Program-made: the position numbers and the translations under genes
From: Mucilaginibacter endophyticus
GTDB lineage: Bacteria; Bacteroidota; Bacteroidia; Sphingobacteriales; Sphingobacteriaceae
Direction: 5' to 3'
Length of the DNA: 64,000 bases
NCBI RefSeq assembly: GCF_003351025.1
Contig: NZ_QPCG01000001.1
Coordinates: forward strand, 1,557,949-1,621,948
Notes under the pieces: generated by a model
What the model was told of the DNA's origin: nothing
What the model saw: the letters and a program-made list of their open reading frames with translations, nothing else
Databases searched by the model: none
Part shown: piece by piece, positions 25,211-33,714 of the stretch
How positions within the stretch are numbered: position 1 is the stretch's first letter
Layout: every line of letters begins with the position of its first letter

Positions 25211-26689
25211 TTAAAGATTATTCGTGTCGGCAATAACCTGGTTTTCCTCGTACGGATCTGTAATGTAGTTTCTTTCTTTAAGACGTGGAGAAACAAACAG
25301 GAATATGATGATGAATACACAAATAAAGGTCACAAAAAACCACTCATAATTGGCGCCTTTCAGGTTTCTTGCCCACCAGCCGCCGTCTTCAATAAGTCCG
25401 TTAACAAGGGCGGTGATCAGGTTTCCAAATGAAACAACAAGGAACCAAATGCCCGACATGGTGCTTTTCATTGATTTTGGAGAATGGGTGTAAGCGTATT
25501 CCAGGCCGGTAATTGATACCAATACTTCTGCAGCCGATAGTATTAAAAAGGCCAATACCTGCCACCACATTGAAGGTGAGCCGCCATGATCAATGCTAAC
25601 ATGTGTAAAACCAATAACTACAAAGGATAATGCCGTTAAAACCAAACCGGCACCAAGCCTGCGTAATGGCGTTGTTTTTAATCCGATCTTATCTAAATTA
25701 GGATAAATCAAATAGTTAAAAAGTGGTATGAACAGCAAAAGGAAAATAGTATTAAATGTAGACATTGAGCCCGGCTCTATCTGGAATGAAGTAAACCCAA
25801 GATTGATGTTTCGATCCATTTTTGCAGCATAAAGCGTCCATTCTGAAAGGCACTGGTCCCAAACAGCCCAAAACGCCAATGCAAAAAAGAATACGGCAAT
25901 TACACGGTATACCGCTTTAACGCCTTCAACACGTTCAGGATCATAACTTTCTTTAGCAATATCAAGTAATGATTGGCCGGGTTTTCTTTTACTTAAATTG
26001 GTAAGTGCATACCATGTAATAAATACCAGGTTATTTCGGTTTACACCTTGCGGAGGTACTTTTACATATTTTTTACGTCCCATGAAAAATATCACAGTTG
26101 CCAAACCCATTAAAAGTCCGGGAACACCAAAAGCCCATTTAGGGCCGTAGTATTTGTAAATAAGAGGGATAGCAACTGTTGATAGCATAGAACCCGCGTT
26201 GATGCTAAAGTAAAACCAACCATAAACTTTTGAGAGCAAATCTTGATTGCTGGCATCAAACTGGTCACCCACGTTAGCCGAAACGCACGATTTGATACCA
26301 CCGGCGCCGATAGCTACAACAAGCATACCTATCTCAAAACCACTAAGGCTTGTATCAAACATGGCCAGCAACAGGTGCCCAAAGCAATATACTATAGAGA
26401 TATAAAGGATGAGCTTGTATTTGCCGGTAAACCAGTCGGCCACTATGCCGCCTACAAATGGCAAAGCGTAGGCCACCATAACAAACAAATGGTTCAGTTT
26501 ATTGGCGTGGGCATCAGCCTGTTGAGCTAATGCGGGGTTAGCTGCAGGGTTAAAGAATTGTTTTACCAAAAATAGGGTAAGTATAGAACGCATGCCATAA
26601 AAGCTAAAACGTTCTGCGGCTTCATTGCCAATAATGTAAGGGACGCTCTTGGGGAATCGTGATTTTAGGGGAGCAGTTTTTTCTTGCAT
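25211..26689 (-). CDS. POT/PTR family proton-dependent oligopeptide transporter
   Basis: 492 residues with about 12-14 transmembrane helices. The N-terminal 'NEAAERFSFYGMRSIL' carries the ExxER proton-coupling motif of POT transporters, followed by 'AYALPFVGGIVADWFTGKYK' and 'GIKSCVSANVGDQF', the PTR2 signatures. It imports di- and tripeptides with protons across the inner membrane. It is monocistronic as far as can be seen. Confidence 0.9.
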   Translation of the reverse strand: MQEKTAPLKSRFPKSVPYIIGNEAAERFSFYGMRSILTLFLVKQFFNPAANPALAQQADAHANKLNHLFVMVAYALPFVGGIVADWFTGKYKLILYISIVYCFGHLLLAMFDTSLSGFEIGMLVVAIGAGGIKSCVSANVGDQFDASNQDLLSKVYGWFYFSINAGSMLSTVAIPLIYKYYGPKWAFGVPGLLMGLATVIFFMGRKKYVKVPPQGVNRNNLVFITWYALTNLSKRKPGQSLLDIAKESYDPERVEGVKAVYRVIAVFFFALAFWAVWDQCLSEWTLYAAKMDRNINLGFTSFQIEPGSMSTFNTIFLLLFIPLFNYLIYPNLDKIGLKTTPLRRLGAGLVLTALSFVVIGFTHVSIDHGGSPSMWWQVLAFLILSAAEVLVSITGLEYAYTHSPKSMKSTMSGIWFLVVSFGNLITALVNGLIEDGGWWARNLKGANYEWFFVTFICVFIIIFLFVSPRLKERNYITDPYEENQVIADTNNL

Positions 26690-26810
26690 CAGTTAACTTA
26701 AAAATTTGCTAAAGGTAATATAAATCTTCCAAACCGAAATTTAATACCGAAAGTGAGATACTTTCTGTAACAAAATGGTTAATTTTCGATTATTGCTGTT
26801 ATTTAATTTC

Positions 26811-27737
26811 TTAATGATGTGTTGGCAACAGGGCGCGATCTTTCGCCGCCTGTTTTTTAGGATCAACATATTCCGTATCGGTAGCTGAAGATTCTCCGTT
26901 GGAAATATTACGCATGTCGAGGTCTTCTACATAAGTCCAGCGTCCTTCTTTGAGTTTATAGCCATCGTAACTCAGATCGGGACCGAACGTTTCGGGTTTA
27001 TCTTTGCTTCTGCCATCGGGGGCCGAAAGGTGGTCGAACACAATCAGATTTTGTTCGGGGATGTATCGCAAAAGCATAGATACTTGCCTGGCGTATTCAA
27101 ATACCACCCTGTCGCGGGTTTTGCCATTACCATTAAATACGGCCATGCCAAATTCAGGAACACCGTTATTAAAGGAGATTACATCGATAACTTTTTTGGT
27201 GGATTTTACGGTGTTACCTTTCCAACCCAATAATACATAGTATGGCTTAGGGCCATAAACAGGCATTATCTTATAATACTGGGCACCATACCATTTATGA
27301 CTATCGGTTACGGAGTCTTCCGGGTTTTTTTGGAGCGGTGAGTAATCTTCAAGCGGGAACATTTTAAGTGCGCCACCGGTATTTATTTGTACAGTGCCGT
27401 AAAAGCGGTAGCTGCCATCAAGGTTGATGACATGCCAACTCAGAATGCGAAAACGGTTATCGGGCGAGTTAACAATGCTTATACTTTTAAGCGAATCAAA
27501 AGGGAACAGGAAAGAGTTATTGATCTTTAATGCTTGTACCAATGTTTTGATGAACTGATAATTGGCATTTTTGCGCTCCATATCATTTTCATCATTCACA
27601 ATTTTTTTGCCGAGTTTGGCCAGGCTATCCTGGTATTCGTTGAGCTTTTTTAGCCGGGTTCCCTCATCGTAATACTGTGCAAAGCTTTGCAGACAAAGTA
27701 ATATTGAAAAGGCAGTCAGAAGCGCTTTTTTTGTCAC
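26811..27737 (-). CDS. Secreted protein of unknown function
   Basis: 308 residues. The start appears to be GTG at 27737, which opens directly into a signal peptide (MTKKALLTAFSILLCLQSFAQ). The mature part has a beta-rich pattern ('ILSWHVINLDGSYRFYGTVQI', 'YYVLLGWKGNTVKSTKKVIDVISF', 'VVFEYARQVSMLLRY'), common in Bacteroidota envelope proteins annotated only as hypothetical. I recognise no domain. Confidence 0.7.
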   Translation of the reverse strand: MTKKALLTAFSILLCLQSFAQYYDEGTRLKKLNEYQDSLAKLGKKIVNDENDMERKNANYQFIKTLVQALKINNSFLFPFDSLKSISIVNSPDNRFRILSWHVINLDGSYRFYGTVQINTGGALKMFPLEDYSPLQKNPEDSVTDSHKWYGAQYYKIMPVYGPKPYYVLLGWKGNTVKSTKKVIDVISFNNGVPEFGMAVFNGNGKTRDRVVFEYARQVSMLLRYIPEQNLIVFDHLSAPDGRSKDKPETFGPDLSYDGYKLKEGRWTYVEDLDMRNISNGESSATDTEYVDPKKQAAKDRALLPTHH

Positions 27738-27835
27738 TATTTTAATTCGTTAGGTGAGCTTATTTATATCAGTGCCGGGTAAACACAAGCTTTATGAAAG
27801 CTGTTATACCTTACAATTATATAAGTTTTAGGGTA

Positions 27836-29014
27836 TTAACGTAAATTTTCGATAACCATTGCGCTCGCGCCGCCGCCACCATTACAAATGCCGGCCGCGC
27901 CGTATTTGCCGTTATTTTGCTTTAATACGTGTAAAAGTGTTACAATGATCCGGGCACCTGAAGCACCAAGGGGATGTCCCAATGAAACGGCTCCACCATT
28001 AACGTTCACCTTTTCGGGGTCGAGGTTTAAAAGTTGGTTGTTGGCTATTGATACTACCGAGAAAGCCTCATTGATTTCAAAGAAATCAATATCCGAAGCT
28101 TGAAGACCTGCCCTGTGCAATGCAAGCGGAATAGCTTTTGATGGCGCGGTTGTAAACCACTCCGGCGCTTGCTGCGCATCTGCGTGAGAGACTATTTTGG
28201 CAAGCGGTTTTATGCCCAGTTCATCAGCCTTTTCACGGCTCATAAGTACTACCGCCGCCGCGCCGTCATTTAAGGTTGAGGCGTTGGCAGCTGTAACGGT
28301 ACCGTCCTTTTTAAATACCGGCTTTAGGGTAGGGATCTTATCAAACTTTACGGTGTTAGGCTCCTCATCTTCGGCAAACATGGTGATATCGCCTTTTTTA
28401 TCTTTCAGACCAACAGGGGTAATTTCGTCTTTGAACTTGCCATCGCTCTGGGCCTTCTGAGCGCGATGATAAGATAATATAGCGTAGGCATCCTGCTCCT
28501 CGCGGCTGATGTTGCAGTCGGTAGCACAAAGTTCGGCTGCCGAACCCATATGATAGTCGTTATATACATCCCAAAGGCCATCTTTTACCAGCCCGTCAAT
28601 AATCTGCCCGTTGCCTAAGCGATAGCCGTTGCGGGCTTTATCAAGATAATAGGGAACATTACTCATGCTCTCCATACCACCGGCTACTACAATATCATTT
28701 TGGCCTATGGCGATACTTTGAGCAGCCAGCATAATGGCTTTCATGCCAGATGCGCATACTTTATTAATTGTTGTAGCAGGCAAATAGGGGAGCCCCGCGA
28801 AAATAGCTGCCTGGGTAGCCGGTGCCTGCCCTACATTGGCCGACATAACATTGCCCATGTAAACTTCCTGCACCTGGTCGGGCCGTAAGCCCGCTTTTTC
28901 CACTGCCGATTTGATGACTGCAGCACCAAGCTGCGTGGCGCTTATGGCTGCTAAACTGCCTCCAAAACTGCCTATAGGTGTGCGTGTAGCCGCTACTATT
29001 ACTACTTCTTTCAT
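27836..29014 (-). CDS. Acetyl-CoA C-acetyltransferase (thiolase)
   Basis: 392 residues from the ATG at 29014 ([20 protein letters not shown]). Catalytic residues: nucleophilic Cys in '[11 protein letters not shown]' (about residue 88), His in '[17 protein letters not shown]', and Cys in '[17 protein letters not shown]'. It condenses two acetyl-CoA to acetoacetyl-CoA or works in the reverse degradative direction. The longer frame upstream adds nine unrelated residues. The space before the RHH gene has paired heptamer arrays. Confidence 0.95.
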   Translation of the reverse strand: MKEVVIVAATRTPIGSFGGSLAAISATQLGAAVIKSAVEKAGLRPDQVQEVYMGNVMSANVGQAPATQAAIFAGLPYLPATTINKVCASGMKAIMLAAQSIAIGQNDIVVAGGMESMSNVPYYLDKARNGYRLGNGQIIDGLVKDGLWDVYNDYHMGSAAELCATDCNISREEQDAYAILSYHRAQKAQSDGKFKDEITPVGLKDKKGDITMFAEDEEPNTVKFDKIPTLKPVFKKDGTVTAANASTLNDGAAAVVLMSREKADELGIKPLAKIVSHADAQQAPEWFTTAPSKAIPLALHRAGLQASDIDFFEINEAFSVVSIANNQLLNLDPEKVNVNGGAVSLGHPLGASGARIIVTLLHVLKQNNGKYGAAGICNGGGGASAMVIENLR

Positions 29015-29098
29015 GTGTCCCTCATTAAAATTGGTGGGCAAATTTAGTGATTTGGATGAAAGAAAATGCTATGCATGCATAATAAATTGATTTGAGGA

Positions 29099-29133
29099 GA
29101 GATTAGAGGTTGGAGATTAGAGATTAGTGATTT
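29099..29133 (+). repeat. Degenerate heptamer array (GAGATTA type)
   Basis: Units GAGATTA, GAGGTTG, GAGATTA, GAGATTA, GTGATTT. Inverted partner at 29212-29246. Confidence 0.75.
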
Positions 29134-29211
29134 TGAGCATGCTGAAGCCATGATTTTTCCGGCAAAGGTTTAGTTCGTTATCCTGCTATTCCTTAATCTC
29201 GTCAATTTAGG

Positions 29212-29246
29212 CCTAACCTCTAACCTCCAATCACTAATCATCACTT
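29212..29246 (-). repeat. Degenerate heptamer array, inverted partner of 29099-29133
   Basis: Units CCTAACC, TCTAACC, TCCAATC, ACTAATC, ATCACTT. The array overlaps the last codons and stop (29234-29236) of the RHH gene. Confidence 0.75.
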
Positions 29247-29407
29247 TCCTTTTTCTTCTTAGTTCCCTTTTTACGGGCAAGCAGGGCTTGTTGCATCAGG
29301 TATTCGATCTGGCCATTGGTGCTTCTGAATTCTTCGGCAGCCCAGGTTTCAATCTCCTTCAACATATCCGGATTAATACGTAATACAAATGCTTTCTTCT
29401 CCGCCAT
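29234..29407 (-). CDS. Arc-type ribbon-helix-helix DNA-binding protein
   Basis: 57 residues, reading MAEKKAFVLRINPDMLKEIE and continuing with 'TWAAEEFRSTNGQIEYLMQQALLARKK'. The first strand plus two helices fit the ribbon-helix-helix fold of Arc/MetJ-like repressors. The ATG lies 1 nt after the stop of the upstream gene, so it is the third gene of an SPFH/unknown/RHH operon. It may autoregulate the operon. A toxin is not apparent, so a toxin-antitoxin role is unsupported. Confidence 0.82.
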   Translation of the reverse strand: MAEKKAFVLRINPDMLKEIETWAAEEFRSTNGQIEYLMQQALLARKKGTKKKKESDD

Positions 29408-29408
29408 A

Positions 29409-29936
29409 TCAACTTGTGGCCGCAGCTTCGGCCTGTTTTAACAAAACTAAATTTATGCCCAGTAACGCCAATAAAGGTAGTTCTGGTACTTTTTTGATCA
29501 TATCCGGATCGATTTTTATAATAAAAGGCTGTTTCCTGCTCCAAAGCTTGGTTTCAACACTTAGTATATCGCCCAACTGTTCGTTTACCCATGTATAGGT
29601 ACGTGAAAGGATCTTTTTATTGTAAAATGTAACTGTAAGCCCATTGTTTAATTCCAGTGTTATCTTACGGCTCCAGATCTCAGGCGTTATTAAGCCCGTT
29701 TCCATGCCGTCGGGCTGTTCAATTATAAGTTTTCTGCCTACCCAGCTTTTGCGTTTCACTATCCAGCTTCCATTGGCAGTTTCCAATGTACAACTGCGTT
29801 TTAAAGAACCGGTATAGGTGAGCTTGCCATAGCTGAATTGCCCATCAGTAAGCTCATACCATGGTCGCCAAAAGCCATGCCTTAAAACAGGTAGTTCCTG
29901 TACACGCAAAAGATCAAAACTTCTGAACTGATCCAT
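29409..29936 (-). CDS. Unknown protein in SPFH operon
   Basis: 175 residues from the ATG at 29936 (MDQFRSFDLLRVQELPVLRH). A beta-rich body ('GQFSYGKLTYTGSLKRSCTLETANGSWIVKRK', 'RKITLELNNGLTVTFYNKKIL') ends in a hydrophobic C-terminal segment ('LPLLALLGINLVLL'), which could be a membrane anchor or, reading only the sequence, a buried helix. Four bp separate it from the SPFH gene and 1 bp from the RHH gene. No known family recognised. Confidence 0.65.
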   Translation of the reverse strand: MDQFRSFDLLRVQELPVLRHGFWRPWYELTDGQFSYGKLTYTGSLKRSCTLETANGSWIVKRKSWVGRKLIIEQPDGMETGLITPEIWSRKITLELNNGLTVTFYNKKILSRTYTWVNEQLGDILSVETKLWSRKQPFIIKIDPDMIKKVPELPLLALLGINLVLLKQAEAAATS

Positions 29937-29940
29937 AGTA

Positions 29941-30798
29941 TTAATGATATAAAGTGCCGGTATTAACAACCGGGTTAACGGCCTTATCCCCGCACAATAC
30001 AACCAGCAGGTTACTCACCATAGCTGCTTTGCGTTCTTCATCAAGTTCTACAATGTTTTTTTCAGATAGTTTGTTCAGCGCCATTTCAACCATGCCAACC
30101 GCGCCTTCAACAATAAGCTTACGTGCAGCAATAATGGCCGATGCCTGTTGTACCTGTAACATGGAATGTGCAATTTCAGGAGCATATGCCAAATGCGAAA
30201 TGCGGGCTTCTAACACCTCAATGCCGGCGCGGTCAAGCCTTTCGTTCAGTTCTTTCTCCAGCATAGTGCTTACCTGTTCTGCACCGCCACGCAGGGTAAT
30301 GGCCGCGTTTTCATCTTCCAGGTTATCATAAGGAAATGAATTGGCCAGATGCCTTACCGCGGCCTCACTCTGGATGTTTACATATTGTATATAGTTTTCA
30401 ACCGCGAATACAGCGGCGGCGGTATCCTTGATCTGCCATACAATAACGGCCGCAATTTCAATAGGGTTACCAATGCTATCGTTTACTTTCAATTGCTGCC
30501 CGTTAAGGTTAAAAGCCCTTAATGATACTTTTCTTTTTACAGTGAAAGGGTTTACCCAGAAAAAGCCGTCCTTTTTTACGGTGCCCAGGTACTTGCCGAA
30601 AAGGGTAAGCACTTTTGATTCGTTTGGGTTAACGACAACAAGTCCCGGGAGCAGAAAAACGAAACCTACGATAGCTAATATGGCCCCAATAGGTTCTTCA
30701 CCGGCCCAAAAACAAAATGCGGCTACTGCCAGTAGTGCCAGAAATATAAAGAACACGGCAAAGCCGGATGGCGGGTTGATTGTTTTTTCGGTATTCAT
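29941..30798 (-). CDS. SPFH/band 7 domain membrane protein
   Basis: 285 residues. Two N-terminal hydrophobic segments (about 12-32 and 36-56) precede a band 7/SPFH domain: '[31 protein letters not shown]', '[35 protein letters not shown]', '[23 protein letters not shown]'. SPFH proteins form membrane-associated oligomeric scaffolds. The C-terminus lacks the long coiled coil of flotillins. First gene of a tight three-gene operon. Confidence 0.88.
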   Translation of the reverse strand: MNTEKTINPPSGFAVFFIFLALLAVAAFCFWAGEEPIGAILAIVGFVFLLPGLVVVNPNESKVLTLFGKYLGTVKKDGFFWVNPFTVKRKVSLRAFNLNGQQLKVNDSIGNPIEIAAVIVWQIKDTAAAVFAVENYIQYVNIQSEAAVRHLANSFPYDNLEDENAAITLRGGAEQVSTMLEKELNERLDRAGIEVLEARISHLAYAPEIAHSMLQVQQASAIIAARKLIVEGAVGMVEMALNKLSEKNIVELDEERKAAMVSNLLVVLCGDKAVNPVVNTGTLYH

Positions 30799-30912
30799 GA
30801 TTTAAATTGATTTTAAAGTGATATCACAAAGATATCAAATTTGTTTTCTCAAAAGCAAGAAAAACTGCATATAACAGAAACTTATATTATTTTTGGCAGG
30901 TTAATTATTTAC

Positions 30913-32982
30913 ATGGCAAAACTATCCACTTCGCGCCAAAAGGCTTTACTGCGCAAATACGCCCGTAATGTTAAGTTTTTGATGATGCTGCTCAGTGTCA
31001 TACTCATTGTTTATTTTTTACCGAAGCAGGCAAAATTTAGCTATGAGCACGAAAAAGGCAGGATCTGGAACCAAAAAGACCTGGTATCGCCCTATAATTT
31101 TGCCATATTAAAAACACCCCAGGAAATCATGGCCGATCAGAAATCGGCACTGGAAAGTATAACACCAATTTACCAGTTGGACGCGGCTATGCAAAACCAA
31201 CAGATAGATGGTTTCAAGGCCGATCTGGAAATCAAATGGCATAATGCGGGTATTAACGATAAACTAAAACCAAAATATATTGCTGCAGGTGTTGATCTGC
31301 TTACAGAAATTTATCAAACCGGTGTTTTTAAACCGAATGCAAAATATCAGCAAAGCACAGAAAACTATCCCATAAGAATATTGGATAAAAATGTTGCAAC
31401 TGATAAAAATACCAACGAGCTTTTCACTAAAGAAAAAGCACAGGCTTATTGTGATAAGGTGCTAAGTAAACATACCGATCTGGACAAGGCTTTCCTGCTC
31501 GATTTGATCAGTAACCGTCTTCAAAATAATCTTGCTTATGATAATAACCTTACCTCAAGACTGGAGAAAGAAGTTGTTGACGGCCTTTCGGTAACCCGTG
31601 GTATGGTGCAAAAAGGGGAGGTAATAGTTTATAAAGGTTCAGTAGTTAATGATGATGTTTATCAAAAGCTTGAATCATTTAAAAAAGCCTTTGAGGATAA
31701 TGCGCGCGTTAACGGCAACCGGAACCTGGTATTGCTGGGGCAGTTTTTCCTGGTAGCCATTGCTTTATCGCTACTCATGATTTTTCTTTACCTTTTCCGT
31801 AAGGATATTTATGCCGATAACAGGCTGGTAAGTTTGATATTGCTGGTAATTACCGCCATGCTGGCCACTTTGTCGCTGGCTATCAAGCTACAGTTTCCTA
31901 CCAATCTGTATTATATCCCTTACTGCATTGTACCAATCATCATCCGCATATTGTTTGATACGCGTTTGGCACTTGAAATTCATTTATTGGTGGTGTTGAT
32001 TGCCGGCTTTTTTGTGCCGAATAGCTTTGAGTTTGCCTATTATGAGATCACGGCAGGCATGGTATCTATTTATAGTATTAAAAACCTGGTACGCAGGGAA
32101 CAGTTCCTGATCTCGGCAGTGATCATCATCTTCACTTATTTTGTCGCGTTTTTAGGCATCACATTTATCCGTGAGGGTGATTTCATGAACATTGACTGGA
32201 TGGACTTTTTGCCTTTTGTGGTTAGCGTACTGCTTACCCTGTTGGCTTATCCGCTTATTTACCTTTTCGAGAAGATATTTGCCATTACCTCTGAAATTAC
32301 GCTTATTGAGCTTACTAATACCAACGCGCCATTGTTACGCGAGCTTGCCTTTAATGCTCCGGGTACCTTTCAGCATTCGTTACAGGTAGCTAATTTGGCC
32401 GAGAATGCCATTTATGCCGTTGGAGGAAATGCACTGCTGGTTAGGGCGGGTGCGCTTTATCACGACATTGGTAAAATGGAGAACCCGCTGTTCTTTATCG
32501 AAAACCAGAGCTCGGGTTTTAACCCGCATGATAAGCTGCCTTATGAGGAAAGTGCGCAGATCATCATCCGTCACGTGAGCAAGGGTATTGAAATGGCGCG
32601 TAAGGCTAATTTGCCCGAAGTTGTGATCGACTTTATACGTACCCATCATGGTAATACCCGTGTCGACTATTTTTACCAGTCGTCGTTGAAAAATTTTCCT
32701 GAAAAATTCATCAACGAGAATATTTTTCGGTATCCCGGGCCTATTCCTTTCACCAAAGAGGGGGCTGTTTTGATGCTTGCCGACTCGGTTGAGGCCGCTT
32801 CGCGCTCATTAAAAGAACCGGACGAGGAATCGATCAGTGTGCTGGTTGATCGCATCGTGAAATATAAGCTTGATCAAAATCAACTGAAAGACAGTAATAT
32901 AACTTTAAAAGATATTGAAACTATTAAGGCTATTTTTAAGCGGATGCTGATGAGTATTTACCACGTTAGGATAGATTATTAG
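30913..32982 (+). CDS. 7TM-HD family phosphohydrolase (PgpH-type)
   Basis: 689 residues from the ATG at 30913; the TTG upstream (30841) is rejected. An N-terminal membrane helix, an extracytoplasmic 7TMR-HDED domain (to about 270), a multi-pass 7TM region (about 275-465), and a cytoplasmic HD domain: 'TFQHSLQVANLAENA', 'LYHDIGKMENP', 'RHVSKGIEMARKANLPEVV', 'THHGNTRVDYFY', 'MLADSVEAASRS'. Characterised PgpH proteins hydrolyse cyclic di-AMP, so this one probably does too. It is directly upstream of the tRNA-Ser cluster. Confidence 0.92.
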   Translation: MAKLSTSRQKALLRKYARNVKFLMMLLSVILIVYFLPKQAKFSYEHEKGRIWNQKDLVSPYNFAILKTPQEIMADQKSALESITPIYQLDAAMQNQQIDGFKADLEIKWHNAGINDKLKPKYIAAGVDLLTEIYQTGVFKPNAKYQQSTENYPIRILDKNVATDKNTNELFTKEKAQAYCDKVLSKHTDLDKAFLLDLISNRLQNNLAYDNNLTSRLEKEVVDGLSVTRGMVQKGEVIVYKGSVVNDDVYQKLESFKKAFEDNARVNGNRNLVLLGQFFLVAIALSLLMIFLYLFRKDIYADNRLVSLILLVITAMLATLSLAIKLQFPTNLYYIPYCIVPIIIRILFDTRLALEIHLLVVLIAGFFVPNSFEFAYYEITAGMVSIYSIKNLVRREQFLISAVIIIFTYFVAFLGITFIREGDFMNIDWMDFLPFVVSVLLTLLAYPLIYLFEKIFAITSEITLIELTNTNAPLLRELAFNAPGTFQHSLQVANLAENAIYAVGGNALLVRAGALYHDIGKMENPLFFIENQSSGFNPHDKLPYEESAQIIIRHVSKGIEMARKANLPEVVIDFIRTHHGNTRVDYFYQSSLKNFPEKFINENIFRYPGPIPFTKEGAVLMLADSVEAASRSLKEPDEESISVLVDRIVKYKLDQNQLKDSNITLKDIETIKAIFKRMLMSIYHVRIDY

Positions 32983-32997
32983 AAAATGATTTTTTTT

Positions 32998-33027
32998 TTT
33001 GACGGGAGGCTTGAATTACTATATTTG
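32998..33027 (+). promoter_or_regulatory. Bacteroidota-type promoter of the tRNA-Ser cluster
   Basis: TTTG -33 box (32998-33001), 18-bp spacer, and TATATTTG -7 box (33020-33027), a near-perfect match to TTTG/TAnnTTTG. It precedes the first tRNA by 38 bp. Confidence 0.75.
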
Positions 33028-33065
33028 CAGTCCCTGAAAAACGGGACATAGCTGAAAAGCAAAAC

Positions 33066-33152
33066 GGAGAGGTGCCTGAGAGGCCGAAAGGAACAGTTTG
33101 CTAAACTGTCGTACTGGAAACGGTACCGAGGGTTCGAATCCCTCCCTCTCCG
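33066..33152 (+). tRNA. tRNA-Ser (GCT), copy 1
   Basis: 87 nt with acceptor GGAGAGG pairing with CCTCTCC, anticodon loop TTGCTAA (anticodon GCT, reading AGC/AGU), a long variable arm, TTCGAAT T-loop and discriminator G. CCA is not encoded. Confidence 0.95.
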
Positions 33153-33153
33153 C

Positions 33154-33180
33154 AAAAAGCCCAAAGAGGGCTTTTTTTAT
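33154..33180 (+). terminator. Terminator after tRNA-Ser copy 1
   Basis: AAAAAGCCC / GGGCTTTTT stem with a 5-nt loop and T-run. Confidence 0.85.
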
Positions 33181-33235
33181 TTATGATGTCACGATTATAG
33201 CATTAAATTATTTGGTGCTGTAGATGGTGAAACCC

Positions 33236-33322
33236 GGAGAGATGCCTGAGAGGCCGAAAGGAACAGTTTGCTAAACTGTCGTACTGGAAACGGTACCGAG
33301 GGTTCGAATCCCTCCCTCTCCG
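33236..33322 (+). tRNA. tRNA-Ser (GCT), copy 2, with an A7:C66 acceptor mismatch
   Basis: Identical to copy 1 except that base 7 is A (33242) while base 66 stays C (33315). Its 5' side matches copy 3 and its 3' side matches copy 1, so it looks like a recombinant. It should still fold, with a weakened acceptor stem. Confidence 0.9.
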
Positions 33323-33323
33323 C

Positions 33324-33350
33324 AAAAAGCCCAAAGAGGGCTTTTTTTAT
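33324..33350 (+). terminator. Terminator after tRNA-Ser copy 2
   Basis: Exact duplicate of the terminator after copy 1, 170 bp downstream. Confidence 0.85.
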
Positions 33351-33405
33351 TTATGATGTCACGATTATAGCATTAAATTATTTGGTGCTGTAGATGGTGA
33401 AACCC

Positions 33406-33492
33406 GGAGAGATGCCTGAGAGGCCGAAAGGAACAGTTTGCTAAACTGTCGTACTGGAAACGGTACCGAGGGTTCGAATCCCTCTCTCTCCG
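33406..33492 (+). tRNA. tRNA-Ser (GCT), copy 3
   Basis: Acceptor GGAGAGA pairs perfectly with TCTCTCC (A7:U66). Otherwise identical to copy 1. The downstream sequence differs from the other two copies, marking the end of the repeat. Confidence 0.95.
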
Positions 33493-33525
33493 CCAAGAAA
33501 AAGTTCACAAGTCGCGAAAGATTTT

Positions 33526-33560
33526 AAACTCATTGTTATAACTTAACAATGAGTTTTTTT
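33526..33560. terminator. Strong intrinsic terminator after the tRNA cluster
   Basis: 13-bp perfect stem AAACTCATTGTTA / TAACAATGAGTTT, 5-nt loop, and a T7 run. Confidence 0.9.
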
Positions 33561-33714
33561 ATTCATAATAGTTAGCTTTGACTGCATTTATAAATTAGCA
33601 TCCTGCTTCGTTTAAAGACATCTTCCCATAAGGCATAAATATTGTTACAAATGGCAACCGTATTGCAACTAACGGAAGTTTAAAAATTACTGTCCTTTTA
33701 TTAGCTTTGAAAAT

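Larger units (their letters stand above)
33066..33492 (+). repeat. Tandem 170-bp repeat carrying three tRNA-Ser genes
   Basis: The tRNA starts are at 33066, 33236 and 33406, exactly 170 bp apart. Copies 1 and 2 share the same downstream 83-bp spacer, including a terminator. The tRNA bodies differ only at acceptor positions 7 and 66. Confidence 0.9.

Noticed and set aside
29234..29936. Toxin-antitoxin module
   Set aside because: The RHH protein could be an antitoxin type, but the neighbouring protein shows no toxin family signature and the operon leader is an SPFH protein.
32979..33164. Minus-strand reading frame (GFLRRGRDSNPR type) over the first tRNA-Ser
   Set aside because: It is antisense to a tRNA gene; this peptide is a well-known artefact of tRNA sequence translated in reverse.
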